DNA of 64,000 bases from positions 1,652,501 through 1,716,500 of the forward strand of contig NZ_CP012358.1 in the NCBI RefSeq assembly GCF_001267175.1, given 5' to 3'. Below the pieces are notes generated by a model. The model saw only the letters and a list, made by a program, of their open reading frames with translations. It did no database searches and was not told the DNA's origin. Positions 49,781 through 59,032 of this stretch are shown here, piece by piece. This stretch comes from Thiopseudomonas alkaliphila (GTDB lineage Bacteria > Pseudomonadota > Gammaproteobacteria > Pseudomonadales > Pseudomonadaceae). The position numbers and the translations under genes are program-made. How positions within the stretch are numbered: the first letter of the stretch is position 1; the number at the start of each line of letters is the position of its first letter.

Positions 49781-50503
49781 ATGATTCGTCCAAGTGGTCG
49801 TGCTAATGATCAACTGCGTGAAGTGCGCATTACCCGTCAATATACCTGCCATGCTGAAGGCTCAGTATTGGTTGAGTTTGGTAATACCAAAGTCATTTGT
49901 ACGGTGAGTGTGGAAGGCGGAGTACCGCGTTTTCTTAAGGGCCAAGGTCAGGGTTGGTTAACCGCTGAATACGGCATGTTACCGCGCTCTACGGGCAATC
50001 GCATGGCCCGTGAAGCCTCTCGGGGCAAGCAAGGCGGCCGTACCTTAGAAATTCAACGCTTAATTGGCCGCTCACTACGTGCAGCATTAGATATGAGCAA
50101 GCTGGGTGAAAACACCCTGTACGTTGACTGCGATGTGATTCAAGCCGATGGCGGTACCCGCACCGCATCGATCACCGGTGCAATGGTGGCCTTAGTGGAT
50201 GCGCTAAACGTGATGGAGGAGCGTGGCGCACTGAAAAAAGGCAGCCCTCTTAAACAAATGATTGCTGCTGTTTCTGTGGGTGTATATGAAGGTGAGCCGG
50301 TACTGGATTTAGATTATCCGGAAGACTCGAGCGCCGAAACCGACTTAAACGTAGTCATGACCGATCAAGGCGGCTTTATCGAAGTACAAGGCACCGCCGA
50401 AGGCGCACCGTTTAGCGCCGAACAACTCAGCGCTATGTTGGCCTTAGCCAATAAAGGTATGCAGGAGTTATTTGCTGCACAACAGCAGGCACTAGCTAAC
50501 TAA
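49781..50503 (+). CDS. rph: Ribonuclease PH
   Basis: 240 aa. Phosphorolytic 3'-exoribonuclease that trims tRNA precursors. N-terminal [25 protein letters not shown] and the [15 protein letters not shown] metal-binding stretch are all present. AGGTG lies upstream of the ATG; a TATACT hexamer at 49740-49745 is a possible -10. Confidence 0.97.
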   Translation: MIRPSGRANDQLREVRITRQYTCHAEGSVLVEFGNTKVICTVSVEGGVPRFLKGQGQGWLTAEYGMLPRSTGNRMAREASRGKQGGRTLEIQRLIGRSLRAALDMSKLGENTLYVDCDVIQADGGTRTASITGAMVALVDALNVMEERGALKKGSPLKQMIAAVSVGVYEGEPVLDLDYPEDSSAETDLNVVMTDQGGFIEVQGTAEGAPFSAEQLSAMLALANKGMQELFAAQQQALAN

Positions 50504-50526
50504 AGCAAATAAGTAGTACTGCATCA

Positions 50527-50553
50527 TTTAGTCTCTGCCAAGCAGAGGCTAAA
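50527..50553. other. Hairpin between convergent rph and a hypothetical gene
   Basis: Twelve-bp stem TTTAGTCTCTGC/GCAGAGGCTAAA with one G-U type mismatch and a 3-nt loop. No U-tract; probably marks the 3' ends of both transcripts. Confidence 0.5.
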
Positions 50554-50558
50554 TGGCT

Positions 50559-50981
50559 TTAACAAGTCAGCCGTTTAATCTCAGCGCCTTGCAGTAAATG
50601 ACTGCAGCCAAGGGCTAACGCATGTTGCTCAGCCAAAGACTTTGTCGATAAATACACCCGCGGCTTATTCTGCTCGGCAAACGCTTCAATTAACGCTACA
50701 CAACCTGCGCTAGCTACTGCTTCTTGCTCAGCGACAACACCTTGATAAATCACCAAGGCACTGTGTAACTCGTTAGGTAAACCTGTAGTGCTCGGTGTTG
50801 AGGAAAAGCACTGATAAAACAAATCAAGCTCAGCAATGATGACCAGCGTGGAATAATAATCTACACAAATCTCCTGCCACGGCAGATCCATCACCCATTG
50901 CGCGGGCGGCTGTTTAATCCATTCAGGAAAATAGTTTCCACAGTTAGCTTGCGCCATTAGTACTCGTTGCTGCTCGCTCAT
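50559..50981 (-). CDS. Hypothetical protein (140 aa)
   Basis: Cytoplasmic protein without signal or membrane helix and no domain I can name. It has five to six cysteines, including one two residues from the start of GNYFPEW and one at the very C-terminus. Codon use matches neighbours and a GGGG-type ribosome site precedes the ATG, so it looks genuine. It lies 28 nt downstream of the GDYXXLXY gene and may belong to that operon. Function unknown. Confidence 0.65.
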   Translation of the reverse strand: MSEQQRVLMAQANCGNYFPEWIKQPPAQWVMDLPWQEICVDYYSTLVIIAELDLFYQCFSSTPSTTGLPNELHSALVIYQGVVAEQEAVASAGCVALIEAFAEQNKPRVYLSTKSLAEQHALALGCSHLLQGAEIKRLTC

Positions 50982-51009
50982 GTGTTTACCCCACTTGTTA
51001 GCCTTGTGG

Positions 51010-51555
51010 TTAATCCTGTAATAAACGATTAACCCCTAATGGTTGTAACTGTGCATCTAACATACGCGCGAGCAACATTTCGCCCTTAGCATTTACTTTA
51101 AATAAGCCATACTTGGCCTGCTCATAAATACTGGCCGTACCTTCTTGGAAGAAAAAAGCATTGGTTGCAAACTGAATCTGGCCATGACGCTGGCGGTACT
51201 GCACACGCACCTGATTATCAGCTAATGGTTGTGTAGCCTCTAAGCTGACCAACGTAGCTAACTGCTGCTGATCTAGCGCTAACGTGGCCAAACCCGTATA
51301 CGCCACTTGTTGCGCTAAAGGCTCAGCACGTTGCTGTGCAGCTATCTGCTCGGCTAGGGCAAAACGTAGCGCCATATAATCACCCTGCATTAGCGAACGT
51401 GGATCCACCGGAGCCAGTTCCAAAATGACTGTTTGTCCTTGGCTAAGGGTGCGCTCATGTTGCCAGATGCTGTAATTTATCAGTCCTAATAGTAGCAGTG
51501 CCAACACGAGCACCCAGCCAGTAATAGGAGATTTTGGCTTGGCTAGATTAGTCAT
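51010..51555 (-). CDS. GDYXXLXY domain membrane protein
   Basis: 181 aa. One N-terminal membrane helix (about residues 12-30) and a periplasmic domain containing the name-giving motif, here GDYMALRF. Found widely as the third gene after DUF2157 and DUF4401 proteins; function undescribed. Its ATG overlaps the preceding gene by 8 nt, with AGGAG upstream. Confidence 0.85.
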   Translation of the reverse strand: MTNLAKPKSPITGWVLVLALLLLGLINYSIWQHERTLSQGQTVILELAPVDPRSLMQGDYMALRFALAEQIAAQQRAEPLAQQVAYTGLATLALDQQQLATLVSLEATQPLADNQVRVQYRQRHGQIQFATNAFFFQEGTASIYEQAKYGLFKVNAKGEMLLARMLDAQLQPLGVNRLLQD

Positions 51556-52654
51556 GGTTAAGCTCCTGCGATGTTTGGCTGCAAGTCTGTAAGTAACGAA
51601 TCAAGATAAAGGCAGTAATCAAACAAACGCCTGATCCCATTAACCACCAGGATTTCTGTAACAAGCTTAAGTGCAACGAATAGTAATACCACACCAGCAA
51701 CACCAGTAAACTCAGCAATAATTTCAACGCTAAGCGCTGATAACCGATGCGCACCGCCAAAGCGAGTAATAAAACGCTGCCTGACACACCCACCAACCAC
51801 TGATTCGCAACGCTCAGCAATAGCACCAAACCAATGATCACCGCCTGCAGCGCACTGAACCGAGCTGAGTCAGCCATGTTGCGGACTAAATACAGCCCAG
51901 CACCTGCACTAATCACACTACAGGCAATATTTGCAGGATTAAACCAGCGCCAAAAATTTTCACCACTGATCTGGATTAAACCCCAACCAGTGCTGCTAGC
52001 CGCATAGCTGTAGTAAAACAAGCCTATGCCGAGGATAAAAAATAAACTGGCCGACTGCGCAATCGGTTCTAACCAGCGACCCCAACGAGCCCAGCGAAAT
52101 AAGTTTAACCAAATCAGCGCTGCCACCAGCAAACATACCGGCCACACTAAATACAGATAACTATCCCACACCAACCAACAAATACTGGCCAACCACAAAT
52201 GGCAGCTAAGCCTTCGTAATACCAGCGCTTGAAATAGCCAAAACAGCACTGCATTCACCAATAACAGCACACCCGCCGCCCATTGATTGTTGTCCAACAG
52301 CAGCACTAAACCCAGCACCAATAGCCCTTGGGAAACCAAATAACAGGCACGGCTCCAATGCACTAAAAATAAATGCCCAGGCGCCAGTAAACTTAAACCC
52401 AACGCCAAGCCTCCGTATAATGCAGCCATCACTAAGCTCACACTGCCTTCTAACGACGATGAGGGTGCAGCAAATAGCTCTAATACTAGGCTACTGATGC
52501 TGTAAATTAGCGCTAGTGAAAATAATACCGACACCCATCCAGCAAAACCGGCTAAGAGACGCAAATACAAAGGGTTAGCGCTGCTTGCAACAAGCGGTTG
52601 GGTACCCGTGACTAGCTGCGCCTTGTGTAAGCGCTGCCACAAGACATTACTCAT
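51548..52654 (-). CDS. DUF4401 multi-pass membrane protein
   Basis: 368 aa with about ten hydrophobic segments and aromatic-rich loops. It fits DUF4401 by position, length and hydropathy: second gene of a DUF2157-DUF4401-GDYXXLXY set. Overlaps both neighbours by 8 nt, which points to tight translational coupling and probably a complex. No catalytic motif seen. Confidence 0.8.
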   Translation of the reverse strand: MSNVLWQRLHKAQLVTGTQPLVASSANPLYLRLLAGFAGWVSVLFSLALIYSISSLVLELFAAPSSSLEGSVSLVMAALYGGLALGLSLLAPGHLFLVHWSRACYLVSQGLLVLGLVLLLDNNQWAAGVLLLVNAVLFWLFQALVLRRLSCHLWLASICWLVWDSYLYLVWPVCLLVAALIWLNLFRWARWGRWLEPIAQSASLFFILGIGLFYYSYAASSTGWGLIQISGENFWRWFNPANIACSVISAGAGLYLVRNMADSARFSALQAVIIGLVLLLSVANQWLVGVSGSVLLLALAVRIGYQRLALKLLLSLLVLLVWYYYSLHLSLLQKSWWLMGSGVCLITAFILIRYLQTCSQTSQELNHD

Positions 52655-53654
52655 GCTCTGCTCCTGATTCAGCCTGCTGATACAACCGCTGCAAGTACTT
52701 ACCTGCGAGCAAACTTAGCCCCATAAAAAATCCACCCAGCAACAGCAAATTCAACTCACCCCACCAGCTATTGCCTAATACATTCGCCGCTTGTGCAGTC
52801 AGATAGGCAATCACCGATAAAGCTAGCAAGGCTAAGTGCAATACATGTAGCTGACGGTAACGATAGAAATAACCCGCTCCCAGCACTAACAACACCCAAA
52901 CCCCTAAACTGATCAGCTCAAAACGATTGTGTAACCCAAGGTTACTCAGCACCAATATACTGGCCAGCAACACACTCCAGCTAAACACTGCCGTAATCAA
53001 CCAAGGTAAAAAGGCTTGGGGTTTAACGCGCTGATACAGCTCCAACAACAACCAGCTGCTTAGATTAAGTGCCACCGCACTCAATAAAAAGTAGTCATTA
53101 CCCAAGATGAACAACCAATTAAATAAACTGCTGTAAAGCCACAATGCAAGGTTGGCTAAAACTAATATCAAAGCCATTAAAAATAGTTGCTGAGTTAACA
53201 ACAACCATGGCACTAATAATCCCGCCCACACTAAAAACAATTGATAACTGTCGGCACCGGTTTGATAGGTTTGCCCAACCAACGCTAAACAAGCGCCCAC
53301 CATTAATGCTGCAGCCCCTAAGCAGAGTTGCCCCACGGGATGACTAACGGGGTATTTAAATAGTGGCAATAAACACATCGCCAATGCTCCCTGAACCACG
53401 GCAAATTTGCTGTAGCGATGTAATACATCCCAGTTAAAGGCAAAGAAAAAAATCACCCCACTGACCAATAACAACACACCGCTAATCAGTAATAAATAAC
53501 TAAAAAACCGGCCTTGTTGCTGGGGGCTGGGAAGGGCCTGGGTTAATGCTAGTGCTTGGGGCAGATCTTCGGGCTTTAATGCACCTTGGGCTACCCACTG
53601 CATCAGTTGCTTACTGTTGTTCAATTGAACATCCTCATCTTTCACTTGGGTCAT
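52647..53654 (-). CDS. DUF2157 membrane protein
   Basis: 335 aa. A soluble N-terminal segment of about 50 residues (LMQWVAQGALKPEDLPQAL) precedes about ten membrane helices, the DUF2157 pattern. First gene of the three-gene membrane module. The ATG at 53654 has only a weak AGGTG directly upstream. Function unknown. Confidence 0.82.
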   Translation of the reverse strand: MTQVKDEDVQLNNSKQLMQWVAQGALKPEDLPQALALTQALPSPQQQGRFFSYLLLISGVLLLVSGVIFFFAFNWDVLHRYSKFAVVQGALAMCLLPLFKYPVSHPVGQLCLGAAALMVGACLALVGQTYQTGADSYQLFLVWAGLLVPWLLLTQQLFLMALILVLANLALWLYSSLFNWLFILGNDYFLLSAVALNLSSWLLLELYQRVKPQAFLPWLITAVFSWSVLLASILVLSNLGLHNRFELISLGVWVLLVLGAGYFYRYRQLHVLHLALLALSVIAYLTAQAANVLGNSWWGELNLLLLGGFFMGLSLLAGKYLQRLYQQAESGAEHE

Positions 53655-53912
53655 ACACCTGTGGCTATCTTAGGCAGTATTGGCAGTTTTTTCTGCGATT
53701 TGTTTTTCTCAGGCTTTAGTCTGCTTGACCTGAATAATTAGCCCTTCGGCCAAGCAATTGCGGTTACAAAAATCCCCCCCATCAATGCCGCCCTTTTTTA
53801 ACAGAATGTCGCGAAAAAACTGTGCAAAGTGCGTGTTTAATGCGTTTTTTTTGACTGCACTATTTTCGGCTAAAAATTGCGTATCATAGTGAAAACTATT
53901 AAAGGAGCTGAC

Positions 53913-55004
53913 ATGAAACGTCGTCAATTATTTGGATTAACCGCGGCTTTATTAGCAGCCATCGGTTTAGCTGGCTGTAAGGAAGAAGCAGCGTCTTCAA
54001 GCGCAGCGGCAGCCCCAGCAGAAAAATTTGAGTGGAAAATGGTCACCTCATGGCCAAAAAACTACCCCGGCCTTGGTACCTCAGTGGAGCGTCTGTCTGA
54101 GCGAGTCAACGCCATGACTGACGGTCGGCTAAAAATTAAAGTGTACTCTGCTGGTGAACTGGTACCTGCACTTGAAGTATTTGACGCCGTATCCAATGGC
54201 ACGGCAGAAATTGGTCACAGCGCTTCTTACTACTGGAAAGGTAAAACCAGCACCTCACAATTCTTTACCTCTGTTCCTTTTGGTTTATCCACCATTGAAA
54301 TGAATGCTTGGGTCAATAAAGGTGACGGCTTAAAACTATGGGAAGAAGCCTACGCGCCCTTTGGTGTGAAACCGTTCTTAGCGGGTAACACCGCGATGCA
54401 AATGGGCGGCTGGTTTAACAAAGAAATTAATTCCTTAGATGATATTAAGGGCTTAAAAATTCGTATGCCGGGTCTTGGCGGCGAGGTTTTAAACCGCTTA
54501 GGTGCCACTACCGTTAACTTGCCAGGTAGCGAGGTATTTACCGCGCTGCAAACCAACGCCATTGATGCCAGTGACTGGGTTAACCCCTACAATGACCTAG
54601 CCTTTGGTTTACATAAAGCAGCTAAGTACTACTACTATCCAGGCTGGCAAGAGCCACAAGCGACTTTAGAAATTATCATCAACCAAAAGGCTTGGGATAA
54701 GCTACCTAAAGACCTACAGGCCATTGTTACTGAAGCCATTCGTGCTGCTAACCAAGATATGTTAGATGACTACGTATGGAACAACGCCCGCGCCCTAGAA
54801 GAGTTAATCAGCTCGGGCACGCAACTGCGCCGCTTTCCTGATTCTGTACTTGAAGCAATGAAGCAAGAGTCAGCCAATGTACTGGCGGCCTTGGCAGCCG
54901 AAAGTGATCTTAACCAGCGGATTTGGGACTCTATGCAGGATTTCCAAAAGAAAACCACTAAGATGCACGAGTTATCAGAAAAAGAGCTGTATAACTGGCG
55001 TTAA
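53913..55004 (+). CDS. TRAP transporter solute-binding protein, DctP/TakP type
   Basis: 363-aa periplasmic binding protein. The N-terminus combines a twin-arginine-like motif (KRRQLFG) with a lipobox LAGC, so it is probably a Tat-exported lipoprotein with Cys22 as the lipidated residue. The body (FEWKMVTSWPKNYPGLG, AGELVPALEVFDAVS, DASDWVNPYNDLAFG) matches TRAP binding proteins for alpha-keto acids or lactate. The membrane partners DctQ and DctM are not in the window, so it is either orphan or served in trans. AAAGGAG precedes the ATG. The 258-bp gap upstream shows no gene. Confidence 0.88.
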   Translation: MKRRQLFGLTAALLAAIGLAGCKEEAASSSAAAAPAEKFEWKMVTSWPKNYPGLGTSVERLSERVNAMTDGRLKIKVYSAGELVPALEVFDAVSNGTAEIGHSASYYWKGKTSTSQFFTSVPFGLSTIEMNAWVNKGDGLKLWEEAYAPFGVKPFLAGNTAMQMGGWFNKEINSLDDIKGLKIRMPGLGGEVLNRLGATTVNLPGSEVFTALQTNAIDASDWVNPYNDLAFGLHKAAKYYYYPGWQEPQATLEIIINQKAWDKLPKDLQAIVTEAIRAANQDMLDDYVWNNARALEELISSGTQLRRFPDSVLEAMKQESANVLAALAAESDLNQRIWDSMQDFQKKTTKMHELSEKELYNWR

Positions 55005-55023
55005 GCCTCAGTTAACCAGCTAA

Positions 55024-55066
55024 GAAAAAAATCCCCGTTGATTACTTATCTTCGGGGATTTTTTTA
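55024..55066. terminator. Bidirectional intrinsic terminator
   Basis: AAATCCCCG, 14-nt loop, CGGGGATTT flanked by A- and T-runs, between the convergent TRAP protein gene and uvrD. Confidence 0.85.
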
Positions 55067-55086
55067 TTCGACAATGGATGAAAACC

Positions 55087-57378
55087 TTAACCAATCACTT
55101 CAAGCTTAGCAAAGGATGCCATCAGCCACTTACTGCCTTCACTGGCAAACTGCACCTGCACTCGTGCCTGAGCACCTGAGCCTTCAAAGTTTAAAATGAC
55201 TCCATCACCAAACACACTGTGGCGCACAATTTGCCCAAGTTTGTATTGGGTGTTAGGCACTTCCGCATTAGCAAAGCCCGCACTGCTGCTTTTGCTGAGG
55301 CTAGCGTTATCAAAGAAGGTAGGCCGTGACACACTGTTGCCCATACGTACTTCTTGCAGCACGGCTGAGGGAATTTCCCGGACAAAGCGTGACATTTTAT
55401 TGTAGGTTTCTTTGCCATACAGGCGGCGGGTTTCAGCGTAGGTGATCACCAGTTTTTGCATCGCCCGGGTAATGCCAACATAGGCTAAACGCCGCTCTTC
55501 TTCTAAGCGCCCCGGTTCTTCTAAGCTCATTTTATGGGGAAATAGACCTTCTTCCATACCCACCAAAAACACTAAAGAAAACTCTAGCCCCTTGGCACTG
55601 TGCAAGGTCATTAGCTGTACGCAGTCGGTATTCTCTTCCGCTTGTTTTTCACCCGCTTCAAGCACCGCATGATCTAAAAACGCCTGTAATGGCGGCAAGT
55701 CCTGATTAAAGGGATCAATCTCATCGTACTCAGCAAGATAGCTGAACTCGTTTTCAACTACCAAGTTTTCTTCGGCGCCCGGTTCAACCTGTATTTCTAT
55801 CTCATCAAAAGCACTGGCGGCGCTAATCAACTCTTCTAAGTTTTCTACCCGTGCCTGGGCTTTTTCGCCTCGCTCAGCGCGGTGATACTCTAATAACCCT
55901 GACTGCTCAATCACCACCCGCATTGCATCTGATACCAGCACTTGAGCATCCACTTTGTTTGCCAGCTCATCAATCAGTAGTAGAAACTGCTGCACTGCAT
56001 TTAATGCGCGCCCAGGTAGCCCTTTATTCGCCACGAGATGCTGCATGGTTTGCCATAGTGACAATTGCTGATCGCGGGCTAACTCGCGAATCGTTTCAAG
56101 GGTTTTCTCACCAATACCGCGCGTGGGGACATTCACAATCCGCTCTAAAGCAGCGTTATCATCGCGATACTGGGTCAGGCGTAAATAAGCTAAGGCATTT
56201 TTAATTTCTAAACGCTCGAAGAAACGCTGACCACCGTAAATACGGTAGGGAATATTTTCCCGCAATAAGGCTTCTTCCAGCACCCGAGACTGGGCGTTAG
56301 AGCGATAGAGCACCGCAATATCTTGATAATTTAAGCGCTTCTGCTTACGCGCTTGCAGAATGCTTTCGACCATATAACGCGCTTCGTCATGCTCGTTATA
56401 CGCCGAGAACAAGCTAATCGGCTCGCCGGCGCCATCATCGGTCCACAGCTTTTTACCTAAACGCTCCGTGTTGTTTTCAATCACAGCGTTAGCTGCCTGC
56501 AAAATATTGGCAGTGGAGCGGTAGTTTTGCTCCAGACGAATGGTTTGGGTGTCGGGATAATCGCGGGTGAGCTGCTGAATATTTTCCACCTGCGCGCCGC
56601 GCCAGCCGTAAATCGACTGATCATCATCGCCCACCACCATAAAGCTACGGCTATTTTGGGTTAAAAAGCGTAACCACGCATATTGCACAGCGTTGGTGTC
56701 TTGAAATTCATCGACCAATATATGCTGAAAACGGCGCTGATAATGTTCCAATAAACTGGGATTATCACGAAATAGCTCAAGCGAGCGCAGCAGCATTTCA
56801 TTAAAATCAATGCTGCCTGCGGCCTCACAGGCTTGCTCGTAACTAAAGTACAGCCGCACCATGACCTTTAAAAAGAAGTCATCGCTGATTTGAATATGTT
56901 GCGGGCGTAAACCCTGATCTTTATGGCTATTAATAAAGCCTTGCACTTGGCGCGCGGGCCAGCGATCTTCATCGATTTCTTGCTCGCGCATAATCCGTTT
57001 AATTAAGCGCAGCTGATCATCACTGTCTAAAATTTGAAACTGCTCGGGCAATTTGGCTTCTTGCCAGTGCGCACGCAATAAACGATGGGCTAAGCCGTGG
57101 AAAGTCCCCACCCACATGCCCCTGAGCTGATCGCCCATTAACGACTCAATTCGCCCACGCATTTCGGCTGCCGCTTTATTGGTAAAGGTTACCGCTAAAA
57201 TACTGTGCGGCGCTGCCTGCTCCACTTTCATTAACCAAGCAATACGATGCACCAACACCCGTGTTTTACCTGAGCCCGCCCCAGCAAGAACACGCTGCGT
57301 GCCTAAGGGTGCAGTTACCGCTTGGCGTTGGGCATCATTTAAATCATTCAATAGGTAGGAAATATCGTCGTCTTGCAT
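55087..57378 (-). CDS. uvrD: DNA helicase II UvrD
   Basis: 763-aa SF1A 3'-5' helicase for mismatch and nucleotide excision repair. Walker A AGAGSGKT at 32-39, VDEFQDTN and GDDDQSIYGWRGA motifs, LEQNYRST, LMTLHSAKGLEF and the Tudor-like C-terminus (YKLGQIVRHSVFGDG) are all seen. ATG at 57378 gives the conserved MQDDD start; an in-frame ATG at 57393 is also possible and neither has a strong ribosome site. Confidence 0.96.
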   Translation of the reverse strand: MQDDDISYLLNDLNDAQRQAVTAPLGTQRVLAGAGSGKTRVLVHRIAWLMKVEQAAPHSILAVTFTNKAAAEMRGRIESLMGDQLRGMWVGTFHGLAHRLLRAHWQEAKLPEQFQILDSDDQLRLIKRIMREQEIDEDRWPARQVQGFINSHKDQGLRPQHIQISDDFFLKVMVRLYFSYEQACEAAGSIDFNEMLLRSLELFRDNPSLLEHYQRRFQHILVDEFQDTNAVQYAWLRFLTQNSRSFMVVGDDDQSIYGWRGAQVENIQQLTRDYPDTQTIRLEQNYRSTANILQAANAVIENNTERLGKKLWTDDGAGEPISLFSAYNEHDEARYMVESILQARKQKRLNYQDIAVLYRSNAQSRVLEEALLRENIPYRIYGGQRFFERLEIKNALAYLRLTQYRDDNAALERIVNVPTRGIGEKTLETIRELARDQQLSLWQTMQHLVANKGLPGRALNAVQQFLLLIDELANKVDAQVLVSDAMRVVIEQSGLLEYHRAERGEKAQARVENLEELISAASAFDEIEIQVEPGAEENLVVENEFSYLAEYDEIDPFNQDLPPLQAFLDHAVLEAGEKQAEENTDCVQLMTLHSAKGLEFSLVFLVGMEEGLFPHKMSLEEPGRLEEERRLAYVGITRAMQKLVITYAETRRLYGKETYNKMSRFVREIPSAVLQEVRMGNSVSRPTFFDNASLSKSSSAGFANAEVPNTQYKLGQIVRHSVFGDGVILNFEGSGAQARVQVQFASEGSKWLMASFAKLEVIG

Positions 57379-57405
57379 GATCACTTCAGTCATTGGGGAG
57401 ATAAA

Positions 57406-57436
57406 AGCAAACAGGCCACTAAAAAGCGGCCTGTTA
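57406..57436 (-). terminator. Intrinsic terminator of the U32 peptidase gene
   Basis: AACAGGCC/GGCCTGTT stem with a 10-nt loop; on the minus strand TTTGCTTTTAT follows. It lies 15-45 nt beyond the stop of the yegQ-type gene and just upstream of uvrD. Confidence 0.65.
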
Positions 57437-57450
57437 CTCGAAGTTAAGGA

Positions 57451-58812
57451 TTAACCGCGGGTTGTACCACTGGGTAAATTGCGCATCAGTAACGCATGCT
57501 CTAGGTTTACATTTTCTGGGACCGGCAGATAAAGAGTATGGCCATCACCTGGCGCAACATCAACCGCCGCCCCTTTTTTGTTCTCCAAGTGCTTCAGATC
57601 AAAGGTCAGGTTACCTTGGGGCGTCATCAGCTCGATGCTATCACCAACAAAGAAGCGGTTTTTAATAATCACCTCAGCTAACTCGCCACGGCGCTCACCA
57701 GTTAACTCACCAACAAACTGCTGGCGATCAGAAATCGAGTAGCCATATTCGTAGTTCTGGTATTCATCATGCACGTGACGACGCAAAAAGCCTTCGGTGT
57801 AACCACGGTGCGCCAGTGACTCCAGCGTATCCATCAACGACTTATCAAACGGGCGACCAGCCACCGCATCATCAATGGCTTTGCGGTAGACCTGCGCCGT
57901 ACGCGCCACATAGTAGTGCGACTTAGTGCGACCTTCAATTTTTAGCGAGTGCACCCCGGCCTTAACCAAACGCTCTACGTGCTGCACCGCCCGCAGATCT
58001 TTGGAGTTCATAATGTAAGTACCGTGCTCATCTTCATAGGCAGACATATATTCGCCCGGACGATTAGCCTCTTCTAACAAAAACACTTCATTGGTCGGCG
58101 CGCCCACGCCTAAGGTGGGTTCTTGCTGCTGCACGACGGCAATTGGCTCGTACTTATGCACAATATCGCCGACTTCGTTTTCTTTGGCTTCGTGGGTTTT
58201 GTATTCCCAGCGACAGGCGTTGGTGCAAGTCCCTTGGTTTGGATCGCGCTTATTAATGTAACCCGACAGTAAGCAGCGGCCAGAATAGGCCATACACAAG
58301 GCACCATGGACAAAGACTTCCAGCTCCATTTCTGGCACTTGGTGGCGAATTTCTTCAATCTCATCGAGCGACAACTCGCGCGATAAAATCGCTCGGGTTA
58401 AACCCTGACGGCGCCAAAATTCTACACTGGCCCAGTTCACGGCATTAGCTTGCACTGATAAGTGAATAGTTTGTTCAGGGAAATGCTCACGCACCAACAT
58501 GATTAAACCGGGATCCGACATAATCAGCGCATCGGGCTGCATATCAATCACCGGTTGCAAATCCTTGACAAAGGTTTTGAGCTTGGCGTTATGTGGGGCA
58601 ATATTCACCACCACATAAAACTGCTTACCCAGCGCATGGGCTTCTTGAATACCCAAGGCTAAGTTGGCATGGTCGAATTCGTTATTGCGCACCCGCAAGC
58701 TGTAACGTGGCTGACCGGCATAAACCGCATCAGCGCCATAAGCAAAGGCGTAGCGCATATTTTTTAAGGTGCCGGCGGGCGATAGCAGCTCAGGACGAAA
58801 CGGGGTAGACAT
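57451..58812 (-). CDS. yegQ: tRNA 5-hydroxyuridine modification protein (peptidase U32 family)
   Basis: 453 aa, same length as E. coli YegQ/TrhP, which is needed for prephenate-dependent hydroxylation of tRNA wobble uridine (ho5U, the precursor of cmo5U). Despite the peptidase family name no protease role is expected. The U32 cysteine region ELEVFVHGALCMAYSGRC ... QGTCTNACRW and VHSLKIEGRTKSHYYVA are diagnostic. Single gene with a downstream terminator. Confidence 0.92.
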   Translation of the reverse strand: MSTPFRPELLSPAGTLKNMRYAFAYGADAVYAGQPRYSLRVRNNEFDHANLALGIQEAHALGKQFYVVVNIAPHNAKLKTFVKDLQPVIDMQPDALIMSDPGLIMLVREHFPEQTIHLSVQANAVNWASVEFWRRQGLTRAILSRELSLDEIEEIRHQVPEMELEVFVHGALCMAYSGRCLLSGYINKRDPNQGTCTNACRWEYKTHEAKENEVGDIVHKYEPIAVVQQQEPTLGVGAPTNEVFLLEEANRPGEYMSAYEDEHGTYIMNSKDLRAVQHVERLVKAGVHSLKIEGRTKSHYYVARTAQVYRKAIDDAVAGRPFDKSLMDTLESLAHRGYTEGFLRRHVHDEYQNYEYGYSISDRQQFVGELTGERRGELAEVIIKNRFFVGDSIELMTPQGNLTFDLKHLENKKGAAVDVAPGDGHTLYLPVPENVNLEHALLMRNLPSGTTRG

Positions 58813-59032
58813 AACAACACTCAGAAAAAGTCAAACAAAGGTGCAATTCTATCAGTCCTTGATGGTTTTTTCGCCATTAAAACGCCATAACCAAGTTTTT
58901 TAGTCGGATATTTTTCTTCTCGCCCCACCATGCTCAGCTCTCTACGACTGAGCGCCAACTGTCTACTCCGATAAAAGGCGCTAAGCTGCCAATTCGGTCG
59001 GTCTCCCCAAATCACTGAATTAAGGATCTGTT

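Noticed and set aside
53709-53927. A 72-codon frame on the minus strand upstream of the TRAP binding protein
   Set aside because: It overlaps the start and ribosome site of the opposite-strand gene, has no ribosome site of its own and no recognisable features; the region is more likely promoter.
55851-56204. A 117-codon plus-strand frame inside uvrD
   Set aside because: Antisense shadow of a strongly supported helicase; low-complexity composition typical of reverse-frame translation.
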